Under the pieces are notes generated by a model. That model searched no databases. It saw only the letters and a list, made by a program, of their open reading frames with translations, and had not been told where the DNA came from. The position numbers and the translations under genes are program-made. From Litchfieldia alkalitelluris (GTDB taxonomy: Bacteria; Bacillota; Bacilli; Bacillales; Salisediminibacteriaceae): a DNA stretch of 64,000 nucleotides. Positions 24,858 to 34,477 of the stretch are shown piece by piece. Within the stretch, counting starts at the first letter, position 1. Every line of letters starts with the position of its first letter. The DNA lies in assembly GCF_002153425.1 (NCBI RefSeq), contig NZ_KZ119600.1, positions 507,356 through 571,355 of the forward strand, read 5' to 3'.

Positions 24858-25598
24858 ATGCAGTTTATGTTAGTTGGACCTGCAAGTATCATTGAGGTCA
24901 TTATAAGTTACATAACTTTAGGGTTAATTATTTATTTAATTTATCGTTACTATCAAAAACAAAAGAATCAAGACATTCACCCAAAAGCATGGAAAGCTTG
25001 TTTAGCAACTTTAGTAGGGGTATTTACATTTAGCATAAATATCCCCATGTTTCGTACGATGATTGAAATACCCATATTACCTATAGGGGTCTGGGTTTTA
25101 CTATGGTATGCCTCATCTAGAAAAGGGGCATGGGCCAAATATCGTCCTTTTGCATGGCTTGGATTTTACGCTAATTTTCTTTTTATTGTATCTGCATTAA
25201 TGAATGTTTTCGTACACGATATTATTTATCCGAAGGGAGAACTCTCTACTTATATAGGAGATTACGAGAATGGCGTGATCATTCAGCTTCATCCCTCTGC
25301 AAAGGATGTGAACCTTGATAAAACTAGTTTAGATCAACAATTAGGAATCGTTGAGGAAGTGCCAGTTAACAATATGGAATGGTACCACGATATGGTCACG
25401 TTCGATATGGAAGATTCGGAGGAAAAGGAAGAGCAGTTTCCCTATTTATTAAGTAGGACATCGTCAAGGTGGGGAAGCGGGATTCCGACTTTGATTTACG
25501 TGGAAAAGGACGGTAGAGGTTTTTTAATAGATTCTCCTTATGATCAAAGGTATTTTCGTACTGATGAATCCATTTTGAAGGGCGGTAATATAGAATGA
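24858..25598 (+). CDS. Hypothetical membrane protein with extracytoplasmic C-terminal domain
   Basis: 246 residues, not recognised. Four hydrophobic segments occupy about 8-30, 48-70, 73-92 and 100-122, followed by a soluble acidic domain (about 125-246). TTG 24855 is in frame, but GGGGGA suits ATG 24858 better. Its stop overlaps the start of the next gene by 4 nt, so the two are translated together. Confidence 0.6.
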   Translation: MQFMLVGPASIIEVIISYITLGLIIYLIYRYYQKQKNQDIHPKAWKACLATLVGVFTFSINIPMFRTMIEIPILPIGVWVLLWYASSRKGAWAKYRPFAWLGFYANFLFIVSALMNVFVHDIIYPKGELSTYIGDYENGVIIQLHPSAKDVNLDKTSLDQQLGIVEEVPVNNMEWYHDMVTFDMEDSEEKEEQFPYLLSRTSSRWGSGIPTLIYVEKDGRGFLIDSPYDQRYFRTDESILKGGNIE

Positions 25599-26329
25599 AG
25601 CGAAAAAAAACTTTGATTCTGATATTTATTACAGTCCTTCTTGGTATCGGGATTATCTATTATTACTTTTTATCAGGACCGGACGAATTTTTAACCGAAG
25701 AAAGCTTGAAAGAAGTATTTCGTAACTTTAGTGGGGGCTTTGATGTTGAAATACAACATATCGAGTTTTTGAGTGATAAACATGTTTTTGTACCATTTAA
25801 ATCAAATGATCAATACGGGACTAGTCATTGGGTCTGGAGAAATAGAAGCTGGGATCTAGGAGATATAAGTACGATCCAACAACCAAGCATCTGGAAAGTT
25901 GATCCAAAAGATCCTTCTACCTATAAAGTCCTTTGGAATATTGACGAAGATACAACCGTGACGGATTTTGATGTTTATCTGGTCAATCAGAGGGGCTATC
26001 GAGTAAGTAATAATGTTCATCAATATACACCTAAAATCCAGCTTCATTTTAATGTAGATTTTGAATCTGAAGAGAACTCTTATGGTATGAAAAATATACC
26101 TGCAGAATGGGTGCCAATTATAGAAAATTATATGGATGTAGAGGACGTAAGACAGCCTGATGCCTCCATCTTCGACTTTTTCCATCACAGTGGTTTATCT
26201 TTTGGTTGGATCCCATATGATGAAAATCGAGAAATTAAGTTTCCTGATTCTCCTAATGGTCATGGATCAGGTTATGGTGAAATACATCTTTATCACATGC
26301 CTATCATTCCAGAACATGATTTAGAATAA
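25595..26329 (+). CDS. Hypothetical anchored protein paired with the preceding gene
   Basis: 244 residues with an N-terminal KRKK plus hydrophobic helix (about 5-27) and a large extracytoplasmic domain rich in aromatic and acidic residues. It ends in several His residues (HGSGYGEIHLYHMPIIPEH). Not recognised. Overlap with the previous gene (ATGA) indicates a functional pair, perhaps sensor or cell-surface proteins. Confidence 0.6.
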   Translation: MKRKKTLILIFITVLLGIGIIYYYFLSGPDEFLTEESLKEVFRNFSGGFDVEIQHIEFLSDKHVFVPFKSNDQYGTSHWVWRNRSWDLGDISTIQQPSIWKVDPKDPSTYKVLWNIDEDTTVTDFDVYLVNQRGYRVSNNVHQYTPKIQLHFNVDFESEENSYGMKNIPAEWVPIIENYMDVEDVRQPDASIFDFFHHSGLSFGWIPYDENREIKFPDSPNGHGSGYGEIHLYHMPIIPEHDLE

Positions 26330-26445
26330 GAGAAACGGTGCTGATGCACTAGTAGGTAGGCTTATGTGTTTATTGAAAATAAAAACACAATCTGATATAT
26401 TCATTTATAATTCAATACAATAGTAATCAATGAAGTGACCAAGTA

Positions 26446-26650
26446 AATAAGAACTGTGGGACAGAAAATATAGTATATGCTGAGAGCTATATCACCTCTT
26501 CTTATTGAAAACCTACCACGGAGATGTTAGTTAAAAACTAACCGAGTAGTTTCGTTACCAACGTTTAGAGGACTTAATATTTATTATTAATGTCGAACTA
26601 AGGTGGTACCACGTCTAGCATAAAGACGTCCTTTTGGGGGCTCTTTATGT
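26446..26650 (+). promoter_or_regulatory. T-box leader (tRNA-Pro sensing) of proS
   Basis: The hallmark T-box sequence AAGGTGGTACCACG lies at 26600-26613 and is followed by the terminator hairpin ACGTCT-AGACGT-CCTTTT (26611-26635). Stem I appears to be bounded by AATAAGAA (26446) and TTCTTATT (26498); a CCT triplet at 26512-26514 just after it is a possible proline specifier codon. Uncharged tRNA-Pro would favour the antiterminator. The leader is separated from proS by a 370-bp inserted element. Confidence 0.85.
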
Positions 26651-26660
26651 TTTTTTATTT

Positions 26661-27030
26661 AGCTCTGTTAAACTTAGATGTTGATTTTTTGTTACAGGTA
26701 CTCGCTTTTACCACAGGCACAAGTGCGACATCTGCTCAACTTTCGCAGTGTCTTCTTTGCCGCGGGCGGCTGGTAAGCCTCCTCCAAATTCCGCCTAAGA
26801 ACTTGCCCACGTCCTGTGGGCAACGGCGTAATGTCGGCGTCCTGCCTCCTGCATCTGCGGGGTCTTACCCCTGCCTTTAATCCCGCAGGAACGAGCGTTT
26901 ACATCACGAGTAAGCTTCGAGTTGTCTCGACGGATATACTACAGAGCATTTGCTTGTAGAGGAAGAGACAGTCATACCTTCCACAAAAAATCAAAAGTTT
27001 TAAATATCAACATTATCCTTTAACAGAGCT
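26661..27030. mobile_element. 370-bp MITE-like element inserted between T-box and proS
   Basis: Terminal inverted repeats AGCTCTGTTAAA (26661-26672) and TTTAACAGAGCT (27019-27030) are exact, with ATGTTGAT/ATCAACAT extending them. The 8-bp direct repeat TTTTATTT flanks both sides (26653-26660 and 27031-27038), the mark of a target duplication, although the site is AT-rich. Inside it carries GC-rich repeat copy 3 (26757-26892) and the CTCGTGATGTAAA/CTGTCTCTTCC segment shared with 14736-14940. No gene. Confidence 0.75.
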
Positions 27031-27079
27031 TTTTATTTAATAAATTTAATAAATCACTATCTAAGGAGGATAAGGATAA

Positions 27080-28516
27080 ATGTCAAATAAAAAAATGGAT
27101 TTTTCAAAATGGTACATTGAGACGATTCAAAAAGCTGATTTAATGGATTACACACCAGTTAGAGGCTGTATCGCATTTAAGCCAGATGGTTACGAATTAT
27201 GGGAACACATTCAAGAAGAAATGGATAGGCGGTTTAAAGAAACAGGTCACCGTAATGCATATTTCCCTATGCTGATTCCTGAATCTTTTTTTCAAAAGGA
27301 GAAAGATCATATTGAAGGATTCTCTCCAGAACTACCTTGGGTAACAGAAGCAGCAGGAGAAAAATTAGAGGAGCGCTTAGCACTCCGTCCAACTTCTGAA
27401 ACAATGATTGGTCATTTGTATTCGGATTGGATTAAAAGTTATCGAGATTTGCCAGTGTTAATTAATCAATGGGCAAATGTTTTCCGTTGGGAAAAGAAAA
27501 CCCTTCCTTTCATTCGTACATCTGAATTTTTATGGCAAGAAGGTCATACAGCTCACGTAGATGAGGAAGATGCCCGTAAGGAAACCATGCAGATGTTAAC
27601 TATTTATAAGGAAGTTGTAGAAGGGTTGCTTGCGATTCCAGTATATGACGGACAAAAAACACCATCCGAGCGCTTTGCTGGAGCTGTGGACACATACTCC
27701 ATTGAAGCAATGATGAAGGATGGAAAAGCGGTACAAGCTGGGACCTCTCATTATCTTGGGACAAAATTCGCTGAAGCATTTGATATCAAATTTTTAACCA
27801 AAGAAAACAAACATGAATATGTGCATACAACCTCTTGGGGGACGTCCACACGTTTAATTGGCTCGGTTATCATGGTTCATGGCGATGAACAAGGTCTTGT
27901 ATTACCACCTAGAATCGCCCCGACTCAAGTAGTGTTAATACCAGTTGGTCCATGGAAGAAGAATCCTGCAATAATTGAGAAGTTAGATGAAATTTTTGCA
28001 ATTTTAAAAGGGAAAGGAATCAGAGTACGTCTAGATGACTCTGACCAATCACCAGGCTTTAAGTTCAATGAATGGGAGTTAAAAGGAGTGCCAGTTAGAA
28101 TTGAACTAGGACCACGTGATTTAGAAAAAAATCAAGTGATGATGAAGGCCCGTGATGAAGGGGATAAGATTTCTGTACCTTTAGATGATGTTGTTCCAAT
28201 CATTGAAAAAGAGCTTGAAACGATGCAAACTCGTCTTTACGACAAAGCAAAAGCTTTCCTTGCAGAAAACTCTCATACACACATTGATACAATTGAGCAG
28301 CTAAAACAACACCTAGCTGAAGCAGAGGAAAAAGAAATAATTCCAGGCTGGGTATTAGCTGGTTGGTGTGGAGATGATGCTTGTGAAGCAGCTATAAAAG
28401 AAGAAACTAAATTTACGACACGTAACATACCATTTAATCCACCTGTGAAAAAACATACTTGTATTTATTGTGATAAAGAAGCTGAGCATACAGTTTGGTT
28501 TGCCCGAGCTTATTAG
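27080..28516 (+). CDS. proS: Prolyl-tRNA synthetase, short archaeal/eukaryotic-type (ProS type 3)
   Basis: Class II aminoacyl-tRNA synthetase that charges tRNA-Pro. At 478 residues it lacks the INS editing domain of the usual bacterial enzyme and has the archaeal-type C-terminal zinc-like region (CGDDACE and CIYCDKEA) ending in WFARAY. Motif 2 (FRWEKKTLPFIRTSEFLWQE) and motif 3 (GTSTRLIGSVIMVHGDEQG) are intact. Start ATG 27080 follows AAGGAGG. A T-box leader lies upstream. Many bacilli carry a bacterial-type copy elsewhere; whether this genome does cannot be seen. Confidence 0.95.
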   Translation: MSNKKMDFSKWYIETIQKADLMDYTPVRGCIAFKPDGYELWEHIQEEMDRRFKETGHRNAYFPMLIPESFFQKEKDHIEGFSPELPWVTEAAGEKLEERLALRPTSETMIGHLYSDWIKSYRDLPVLINQWANVFRWEKKTLPFIRTSEFLWQEGHTAHVDEEDARKETMQMLTIYKEVVEGLLAIPVYDGQKTPSERFAGAVDTYSIEAMMKDGKAVQAGTSHYLGTKFAEAFDIKFLTKENKHEYVHTTSWGTSTRLIGSVIMVHGDEQGLVLPPRIAPTQVVLIPVGPWKKNPAIIEKLDEIFAILKGKGIRVRLDDSDQSPGFKFNEWELKGVPVRIELGPRDLEKNQVMMKARDEGDKISVPLDDVVPIIEKELETMQTRLYDKAKAFLAENSHTHIDTIEQLKQHLAEAEEKEIIPGWVLAGWCGDDACEAAIKEETKFTTRNIPFNPPVKKHTCIYCDKEAEHTVWFARAY

Positions 28517-28620
28517 AAGGGCGGGAGATTGTAGGCTGAAGGTGGGAGACGGAAGGTGGGGTAATACGCTTGACTAAAGGGCTGAGATAATATTGGATAC
28601 AGTCTTTGCTCTTTTGATTT

Positions 28621-28649
28621 CTGGCCGCATTTTGCGAAAATGCGGCCAG
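28621..28649. repeat. Perfect 13-bp-stem hairpin
   Basis: CTGGCCGCATTTT-GCG-AAAATGCGGCCAG is a perfect inverted repeat with no T tail on either side, so it is not a simple terminator. It sits in the 300-bp gap between proS and mqnD. Confidence 0.7.
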
Positions 28650-28716
28650 GAATTAGAGCTCACGAGTAATCTAGTCCGCAAACTCAAAAACGCATTCCAT
28701 AAATAGTCGTAACCAA

Positions 28717-28751
28717 AACAACCGAGCGCCCTTTGCTCGGTTGTTTTTAAA
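28717..28751 (+). terminator. Terminator in the proS-mqnD gap
   Basis: AACAACCGAGC pairs with GCTCGGTTGTT followed by TTTT; probably ends proS transcription, and could serve mqnD on the other strand. Confidence 0.85.
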
Positions 28752-28819
28752 TAAATGACATTTTTTGTGGCCGATGACCAAGGACCAAAGACCAAGGAGC
28801 CTAGCCTAAGCCTTCCTTA

Positions 28820-29656
28820 TTATCCTCTAAAACTAATTTTTTCCAAGTCGATTTGGGGTACTAGCCCTTCTTGCATCGCTCTTCCTAGTAATGATTCTAC
28901 AGCAGCGAATCCTGCATTACCTAGGTCGGCGCTAAACTCGTTCACATAAAGATCAATATGGGATTTGGCAACCTCTGGAGACATTTCCTGTGCGTGCTCT
29001 AATACATAGTCCATTGACGCTTCAGGGTTATCCCATGCATAGTTGACAGATTGACGGATCCAGTCCGTTAATTCCCCTAAATTTAACGATTTTTTTGCAA
29101 TAATAGCGCCTAAGGGGATAGGGGAACCTGTATCCTGTTCCCACCAGTCTCCAAGATCCGTGAGAAGCTTTAGGTTGAAATTCTGGTAAGTGAAGCGAGC
29201 TTCATGAATAACAAGGCCAGCATCAATTTTGCCATCACGAACAGCAGGCATAATCTCGTGGAAAGGCATGACGATGATTTTTCCTACTCCTCCTGGAATC
29301 TGTTGTGCTGCCCATAGACGGAAAAGTAGATAAGCAGTTGAACGTTCACTTGGTACAGCAACTGTTTTTCCAGCTAAGTCTTCTGCTTTCGTATAATCAT
29401 TGCTTAGGACAAGTGGCCCACAGCCTCTGCCCAGTGCCCCGCCGCATGGCAATAATCGATAGTCTTCGTGCATGTATGGAAGGGCTGCATAAGATATTTT
29501 CATAATTTCTGGACTGTCTCCCTTAACGGCTAGTCCATTTGTGATATCAATGTCCGCATAAGTTACATCAAACTTCGGTGTGTTAGGAATTAATCCATGG
29601 GTTAATGCGTGAAAAATAAACGTGTCGTTTGGACATGGTGAATAGACGATATTCAT
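28820..29656 (-). CDS. mqnD: 1,4-Dihydroxy-6-naphthoate synthase (futalosine pathway)
   Basis: MqnD converts cyclic dehypoxanthinyl futalosine to 1,4-dihydroxy-6-naphthoate in the alternative menaquinone pathway. The 278-residue periplasmic-binding-like fold is complete: SPCPNDTFIFHA at the N-terminus, GCGPLVLS near 78, VPSERSTAYLLF near 101 and the catalytic-histidine-containing VIHEARFTYQ near 143. The start ATG 29656 immediately follows the mqnB stop, with GGAGG embedded in the end of mqnB. Confidence 0.93.
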   Translation of the reverse strand: MNIVYSPCPNDTFIFHALTHGLIPNTPKFDVTYADIDITNGLAVKGDSPEIMKISYAALPYMHEDYRLLPCGGALGRGCGPLVLSNDYTKAEDLAGKTVAVPSERSTAYLLFRLWAAQQIPGGVGKIIVMPFHEIMPAVRDGKIDAGLVIHEARFTYQNFNLKLLTDLGDWWEQDTGSPIPLGAIIAKKSLNLGELTDWIRQSVNYAWDNPEASMDYVLEHAQEMSPEVAKSHIDLYVNEFSADLGNAGFAAVESLLGRAMQEGLVPQIDLEKISFRG

Positions 29657-30349
29657 TTATAATACCTCCTTCAAGGCAGAAAAAGTTTTTTCTAGTGTGG
29701 CAAATGCTTCTTTTATACGCCAGGACTCTCGATCTCTCGGGCCAACAGCGTTAGAAATCGCCCTGATTTCAAGACATGGAATGCCAAAGTTTTTCGCAGC
29801 AGAAGCAACACCGAAGCCTTCCATTGCTTCTGCGCAGGCAGTTGGAATTCTCGATAAAAGGTCCGTTGCTGTCTGTTCCGTCCCTGTAACTGTTGATAAA
29901 GTAAGGATTGCACCAGACGTGGTATGGACCTCCTTAGACTCTAGGGCTTGGACAATATTAGGAATGTATTCAGTTGCAGGTTCGATTTGGGAAAAACCGA
30001 ATCCAAGCTCTTCAATAGAAAGGAACTTTTCCGAAGTCTCTGCACCTAAATCAGCAGCGATGATCTTGTCTGCTATAACAATGGACTCTAGTGGCGCTTT
30101 CCCCTCAAAACCTCCAGCAATACCAGCACAAATGACGAGATCATAACTAGTTTGCATTAAAGCTTTTGTCGTATTTATGGCTGCTTCAACTGGGCCAACA
30201 CCAGCTAGGGCTGATTCGAATCGACTGTCATCTTGAAGCCCTTTCATTACAGCATTCTGTTCTGCAGAAACGGCTGTCATTATAAGGATTTTTTTGTTTC
30301 TCTGTGGGTTATGATGGTTAGATTGACCCGATGTACTAAAGTTAACCAT
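29657..30349 (-). CDS. mqnB: Futalosine hydrolase
   Basis: Nucleoside phosphorylase-fold enzyme of about 230 residues that removes hypoxanthine from futalosine. Visible motifs are CAGIAGGFEG near 95-105 and the EAMEGFGVASAA segment near 178-189 that contacts the ribose and base. I prefer ATG 30349 (behind GAGGAG) to the upstream in-frame start at 30373. It forms a two-gene operon with mqnD; the other futalosine genes are not in the window. Confidence 0.92.
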   Translation of the reverse strand: MVNFSTSGQSNHHNPQRNKKILIMTAVSAEQNAVMKGLQDDSRFESALAGVGPVEAAINTTKALMQTSYDLVICAGIAGGFEGKAPLESIVIADKIIAADLGAETSEKFLSIEELGFGFSQIEPATEYIPNIVQALESKEVHTTSGAILTLSTVTGTEQTATDLLSRIPTACAEAMEGFGVASAAKNFGIPCLEIRAISNAVGPRDRESWRIKEAFATLEKTFSALKEVL

Positions 30350-30629
30350 GAATAAACTCCTCTGAAAACTCATTATTTTAATACTTGATACAAATTTATC
30401 TTTTCCTGAATGACTTGTAAAGTAATGAGCGCAAAATGTAGATTTTTGTTAGATCTGGTTCCATAAGAAGCTAGAGTATAGAAGTAATGAAGAGATTTTA
30501 CATGAAATAGAACATGAATATATGGTATTGTTTATATATGTATTTTATTTCGGCGAGCGAATCTTTTAACTAACTATACATAAAATTATTAGAATTTTTA
30601 AACAGATAACATCGTTTGGAGGAACAGCT

Positions 30630-32348
30630 ATGAAGAAGGTATTATCATTTCTCATACCATATCGTTTAGCAGTAGGAGTAGCTTTGTTTTTCACATTTAC
30701 AGAATTGGGAGTTGAACTCATTCAACCGTTCTTAATGGCAAAGATCATTGATGATGGAATACTGGCTGAAGATCTATCTGTTGTGATGACTTGGGGAGGC
30801 ATCATGGTCGGGCTTTCACTGGTTGCCTTTGTCTCAGGTATTTTAAACTCCTTTTATGCTGCACATGCAAGTCAGAGTACTGGATTTGCTGTTCGAAGTA
30901 GCCTTTTTGAAAAGGTACAGTCTTTTTCATTTTCAAACTTTAGTAAATTTCCAACCTCATCCCTCATTACAAGAATGACAAATGATATTACACAGATTCA
31001 AAATACTATCTTTATGAGCTTACGGATTATGCTTCGGGCGCCACTCTTAATTATTGGTTCAGTCATCATGGCCCTATTGGTTAATGTTAAGTTAGCGTTG
31101 ATCCTTGTTGTCGCAGTTCCTTTCTTAATATTGTTTTTAATAACGATTATGAGGAAAGCAGGAAGTATGTTTAAGAAAGTGCAAGAAAGGCTCGATGTTG
31201 TTAACAGTGTGATGCAGGAAAACTTAGCTGGAATCCGCTTAATTAAGGCTTTTTTAAGAAGAAAGCATGAATCTAAACGATTTACTAAGGCAAGTGCGAA
31301 CTTAAGGGATCGTACCGTTTCGGCATTAAGGCTGATTGAGATCGCAATGCCTGTGACTTTATTAATCATGAATATAGGTATTATGGCAATTTTATGGTTT
31401 GGTACCTTTGAAGTTCAGGCGGGTGGAGCTACTGTGGGAGAAGTAGTAGCAATCATCAACTATACAATGAGAATTACAGCGGTTCTATCAGTGTTTTCCA
31501 TGATCATTATGATCTTCTCACGATTTAAAGCATCAGCACAAAGAATTGAGGATGTATTAACGACAGATGCTGACTTAGAAGATACAGATCATAGTGATGA
31601 AAAAATTAATATAGTTGATGGGAAAGTAAGCTTTGATAATGTGTCTTTTACATATCCAGGAACAGAGACAAAAGTTTTACAAAATCTTTCCTTTGAAGTG
31701 AAGCCAGGGGAGAGAGTGGCCATTTTAGGAGCTACAGGATCTGGGAAGTCAACTCTCTTTCAGTTAATTCCCAGGCTGTATGATGTTGATGGTGGAAGAA
31801 TTCTCATCGATGGTCACGATATAACAAACATGAAGCTTAATGTTTTGAGAAAACAAATAGGATTTGTTCCGCAAGAGGCCATGCTTTTTACTGGTCCACT
31901 AAAGGATAACATCGCTTGGGGAAAAGAAGATGCTGCCATGGAAGAAATCATTGAAGCAGCAAAACATGCACAAATTCATGAAACAATTGAAGAATTACCT
32001 AACAAATACGATACGTTATTAGGTCAAAAAGGAGTTAACCTTTCTGGAGGACAAAAACAGCGTCTTTCCATTGCGAGGGCGTTGGTAAGAAAACCGAAAA
32101 TACTCCTTTTAGACGATAGCACGAGTGCATTAGATGTAAAAACAGAGCAAAAATTATTAAAGGCTTTGGATCATTATGCTTGTACTACATTTTTAATTAC
32201 ACAGAAGATGAGCACAACCATGAATGCTGATACCATTCTTCTACTAGAAGATGGGGAATTGTCTGCAAAAGGAAGTCATGAAGAGTTGATGGCAGAATCA
32301 AGTCTATATCGTAAAATATATGAATCACAGCTGGGAGAGGTGATGTGA
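30630..32348 (+). CDS. ABC exporter half-transporter with degenerate ATPase motifs (YfiB-like)
   Basis: 572 residues: six-helix membrane domain (about 1-310) and nucleotide-binding domain (330-572). Walker A GATGSGKST and LSGGQKQR are normal, but the Walker B end reads LLLDDST with aspartate in place of the catalytic glutamate and the H-loop reads ITQKMST with glutamine in place of histidine. This is the inactive-site pattern of heterodimeric exporters. Start ATG 30630 follows GGAGG; the partner gene follows after 1 bp. Confidence 0.9.
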   Translation: MKKVLSFLIPYRLAVGVALFFTFTELGVELIQPFLMAKIIDDGILAEDLSVVMTWGGIMVGLSLVAFVSGILNSFYAAHASQSTGFAVRSSLFEKVQSFSFSNFSKFPTSSLITRMTNDITQIQNTIFMSLRIMLRAPLLIIGSVIMALLVNVKLALILVVAVPFLILFLITIMRKAGSMFKKVQERLDVVNSVMQENLAGIRLIKAFLRRKHESKRFTKASANLRDRTVSALRLIEIAMPVTLLIMNIGIMAILWFGTFEVQAGGATVGEVVAIINYTMRITAVLSVFSMIIMIFSRFKASAQRIEDVLTTDADLEDTDHSDEKINIVDGKVSFDNVSFTYPGTETKVLQNLSFEVKPGERVAILGATGSGKSTLFQLIPRLYDVDGGRILIDGHDITNMKLNVLRKQIGFVPQEAMLFTGPLKDNIAWGKEDAAMEEIIEAAKHAQIHETIEELPNKYDTLLGQKGVNLSGGQKQRLSIARALVRKPKILLLDDSTSALDVKTEQKLLKALDHYACTTFLITQKMSTTMNADTILLLEDGELSAKGSHEELMAESSLYRKIYESQLGEVM

Positions 32349-32349
32349 C

Positions 32350-34194
32350 ATGCTACGACAGAAATTAAAGGAGCCCTTCCAGCATGAAAAGATCGACATA
32401 AATAGTATAAAGGTCGAGGAAAACAAAGGGAAAAATCAGCCTAAGGCACAGAATTGGTGGTCCACTCTGAGGAGAATTTGGGGCTATCTCGCACAAAGTA
32501 AATGGCGCCTCGTTCTTGTTTTACTAATGGTAGTTTTAAGCTCTGTATTAGCTTTGTTAGGACCATTTCTAGTCGGAATGGCTATTGATGAATTTGTGGA
32601 GGTCCGAAATACATCAGGTTTAGGAATGCTGTTGGTGGGTCTTGCGTTTGTCTATGTGTTTCACTCCCTTTCTGTATGGTTACAAAATTACTGGATGATT
32701 CGCATTGCGCAGAAAACCATTTTCACTTTGCGCACACAGTTATTTAGACACCTTCATAAGCTTCCCATTCCGTTTTTTGACAAAAGACAGCATGGTGAGT
32801 TAATGAGTAGGATGACAAATGATATTGAAAATATTAGTGCCACATTAAACAGTTCTGTTATACAAATATTTGCTAGTGTCTTAACGTTAGTAGGAACGAT
32901 CTCTGTGATGCTTTGGCTGAGCCCTTTGTTGACACTGATCACCTTACTAACTGTACCAACGATGGTGTATGGAATGAAGTGGATTACAAAGCGCACGAGC
33001 AAGCTATTTAAAGAGCAACAGCGGAATCTAGGTGAACTGAATGGTCACATTCAAGAAACGATGTCTGGGCAGAGAATTGTAAAGACATTCTCGCAAGAAC
33101 AGAAAGTAATCAATGAATTTACTGAAAGAAATGTTCAGTTAAAAATTGCAGGTTTTTGGGCACAGGCAATTTCAGGTTTTATTCCAAAACTCATGAACGT
33201 CCTTAACAATTTGAACTTTGCAATTATTGCTGGTATTGGTGGGATTTTGGCACTCAATGGATTTATAACAATTGGTGTTATTGTTATTTTCGCAGAGTAC
33301 TCTCGACAATTTACCCGTCCTTTAAACGATTTAGCGAACCAATTTAATACATTATTGTCTGCAATAGCAGGGGCTGAGCGAGTGTTTAATGTCCTGGATG
33401 AAGAAGAAGAAAGGTCAGATGAGGAAAATGCTAGAGAGCTGGAGCGAGTTGTTGGAGAAGTGGAATTTAAAGATGTGTCTTTCTCCTATGATGGCGCAGA
33501 GGAAGGAGATACTGTCCACGATATTAGCTTCTCTGTTTCACCAGGTGAGACAGTAGCTTTTGTAGGACCTACAGGTGCTGGAAAAACAACGCTCATTAAT
33601 TTGATCTCGAGGTTTTATGATGCAGATAGTGGAAGTATCCTAATTGATGGTCAAGAGACGAAACAAATTAAGCGTGAGAGTCTACGGAGCCATATGGCTT
33701 TTGTTCTACAAGATTCCTTTCTATTCCACGGAACAATTCGGGAAAACATTCGATATGGCAGACTGAGTGCCACAGATGAAGAAGTGGAAGAAGCAGCTAA
33801 GCTTGCTAATGCCCATTCCTTCATTATGAAATTTCCAGACGAGTATGATACGGAAATTGATCAAGACGGTGGAGGTATTAGTCAAGGACAGAAGCAACTC
33901 CTGTCTATAGCGAGGGCTATTCTAGCAAATCCAAGTATCTTGATCCTAGATGAAGCTACAAGTAGTATTGATACAATCACAGAAATAAAGATACAGGAAG
34001 CCCTAGAGAGGTTGATGGAAGGCAGAACGAGCTTTGTCATTGCCCATCGACTTAATACGATTCAAAAAGCAGACCAGATTCTCATTCTAAGAGAAGGAGA
34101 ACTGATTGAACGGGGCACTCATGAAGAGTTATTGTCGCAAGAAGGCTTTTACGCAGATCTATACAAAAGCCAATTACGGAAAAAAGTGATGTAG
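32350..34194 (+). CDS. ABC exporter half-transporter with canonical Walker site (YfiC-like)
   Basis: 614 residues with an extra charged N-terminal region (about 1-40), six helices (45-330) and an ATPase domain. Walker A is GPTGAGKTT, Walker B ILILDEATSSID with the catalytic glutamate, H-loop AHRLNT; the signature is ISQGQKQ instead of LSGGQ. Together with the preceding protein this makes one active and one degenerate ATP site. Likely exports drugs or lipids; the substrate is unknown. Confidence 0.9.
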   Translation: MLRQKLKEPFQHEKIDINSIKVEENKGKNQPKAQNWWSTLRRIWGYLAQSKWRLVLVLLMVVLSSVLALLGPFLVGMAIDEFVEVRNTSGLGMLLVGLAFVYVFHSLSVWLQNYWMIRIAQKTIFTLRTQLFRHLHKLPIPFFDKRQHGELMSRMTNDIENISATLNSSVIQIFASVLTLVGTISVMLWLSPLLTLITLLTVPTMVYGMKWITKRTSKLFKEQQRNLGELNGHIQETMSGQRIVKTFSQEQKVINEFTERNVQLKIAGFWAQAISGFIPKLMNVLNNLNFAIIAGIGGILALNGFITIGVIVIFAEYSRQFTRPLNDLANQFNTLLSAIAGAERVFNVLDEEEERSDEENARELERVVGEVEFKDVSFSYDGAEEGDTVHDISFSVSPGETVAFVGPTGAGKTTLINLISRFYDADSGSILIDGQETKQIKRESLRSHMAFVLQDSFLFHGTIRENIRYGRLSATDEEVEEAAKLANAHSFIMKFPDEYDTEIDQDGGGISQGQKQLLSIARAILANPSILILDEATSSIDTITEIKIQEALERLMEGRTSFVIAHRLNTIQKADQILILREGELIERGTHEELLSQEGFYADLYKSQLRKKVM

Positions 34195-34417
34195 CAAAGT
34201 GTCTTTTGGAAACACCTCGCTGCTAAGCAGAGGAAAAGACAGTAATCGAGTTGATTTCCTTATGTTCCATCAAATAATAACATAGAAGAACAATGTGAAT
34301 ATTTCCGTGGAAATAGCCGTTTGTTCGACACTATCATTTGCAAGGTTTGTCACACATTTCCTAGTCTTGCTGTCGTAATCCCCTGTATATTTAAAAGAAT
34401 TATATCAATAATACACG
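34195..34417. other. Gap between the ABC exporter and the convergent protease gene
   Basis: GTCTTTT (34201) can pair with AAAAGAC (34232) around CTGCTAAGCAG, a plausible terminator-like hairpin for the exporter though not followed by a long T run. Nothing else is recognised. Confidence 0.45.
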
Positions 34418-34462
34418 AATCCCCAAGGGCACTAGCTATCGTTGCTAATATCCTTGGGGATT
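34418..34462 (-). terminator. Terminator of the serine protease gene
   Basis: AATCCCCAAGG pairs with CCTTGGGGATT; T residues follow on the minus strand. Confidence 0.8.
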
Positions 34463-34477
34463 GTTTAAAATCTATTT

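Noticed and set aside
29697-30146. Plus-strand frame of 149 codons opposite mqnB.
   Set aside because: Mirror of the mqnB coding pattern; mqnB has complete family motifs.
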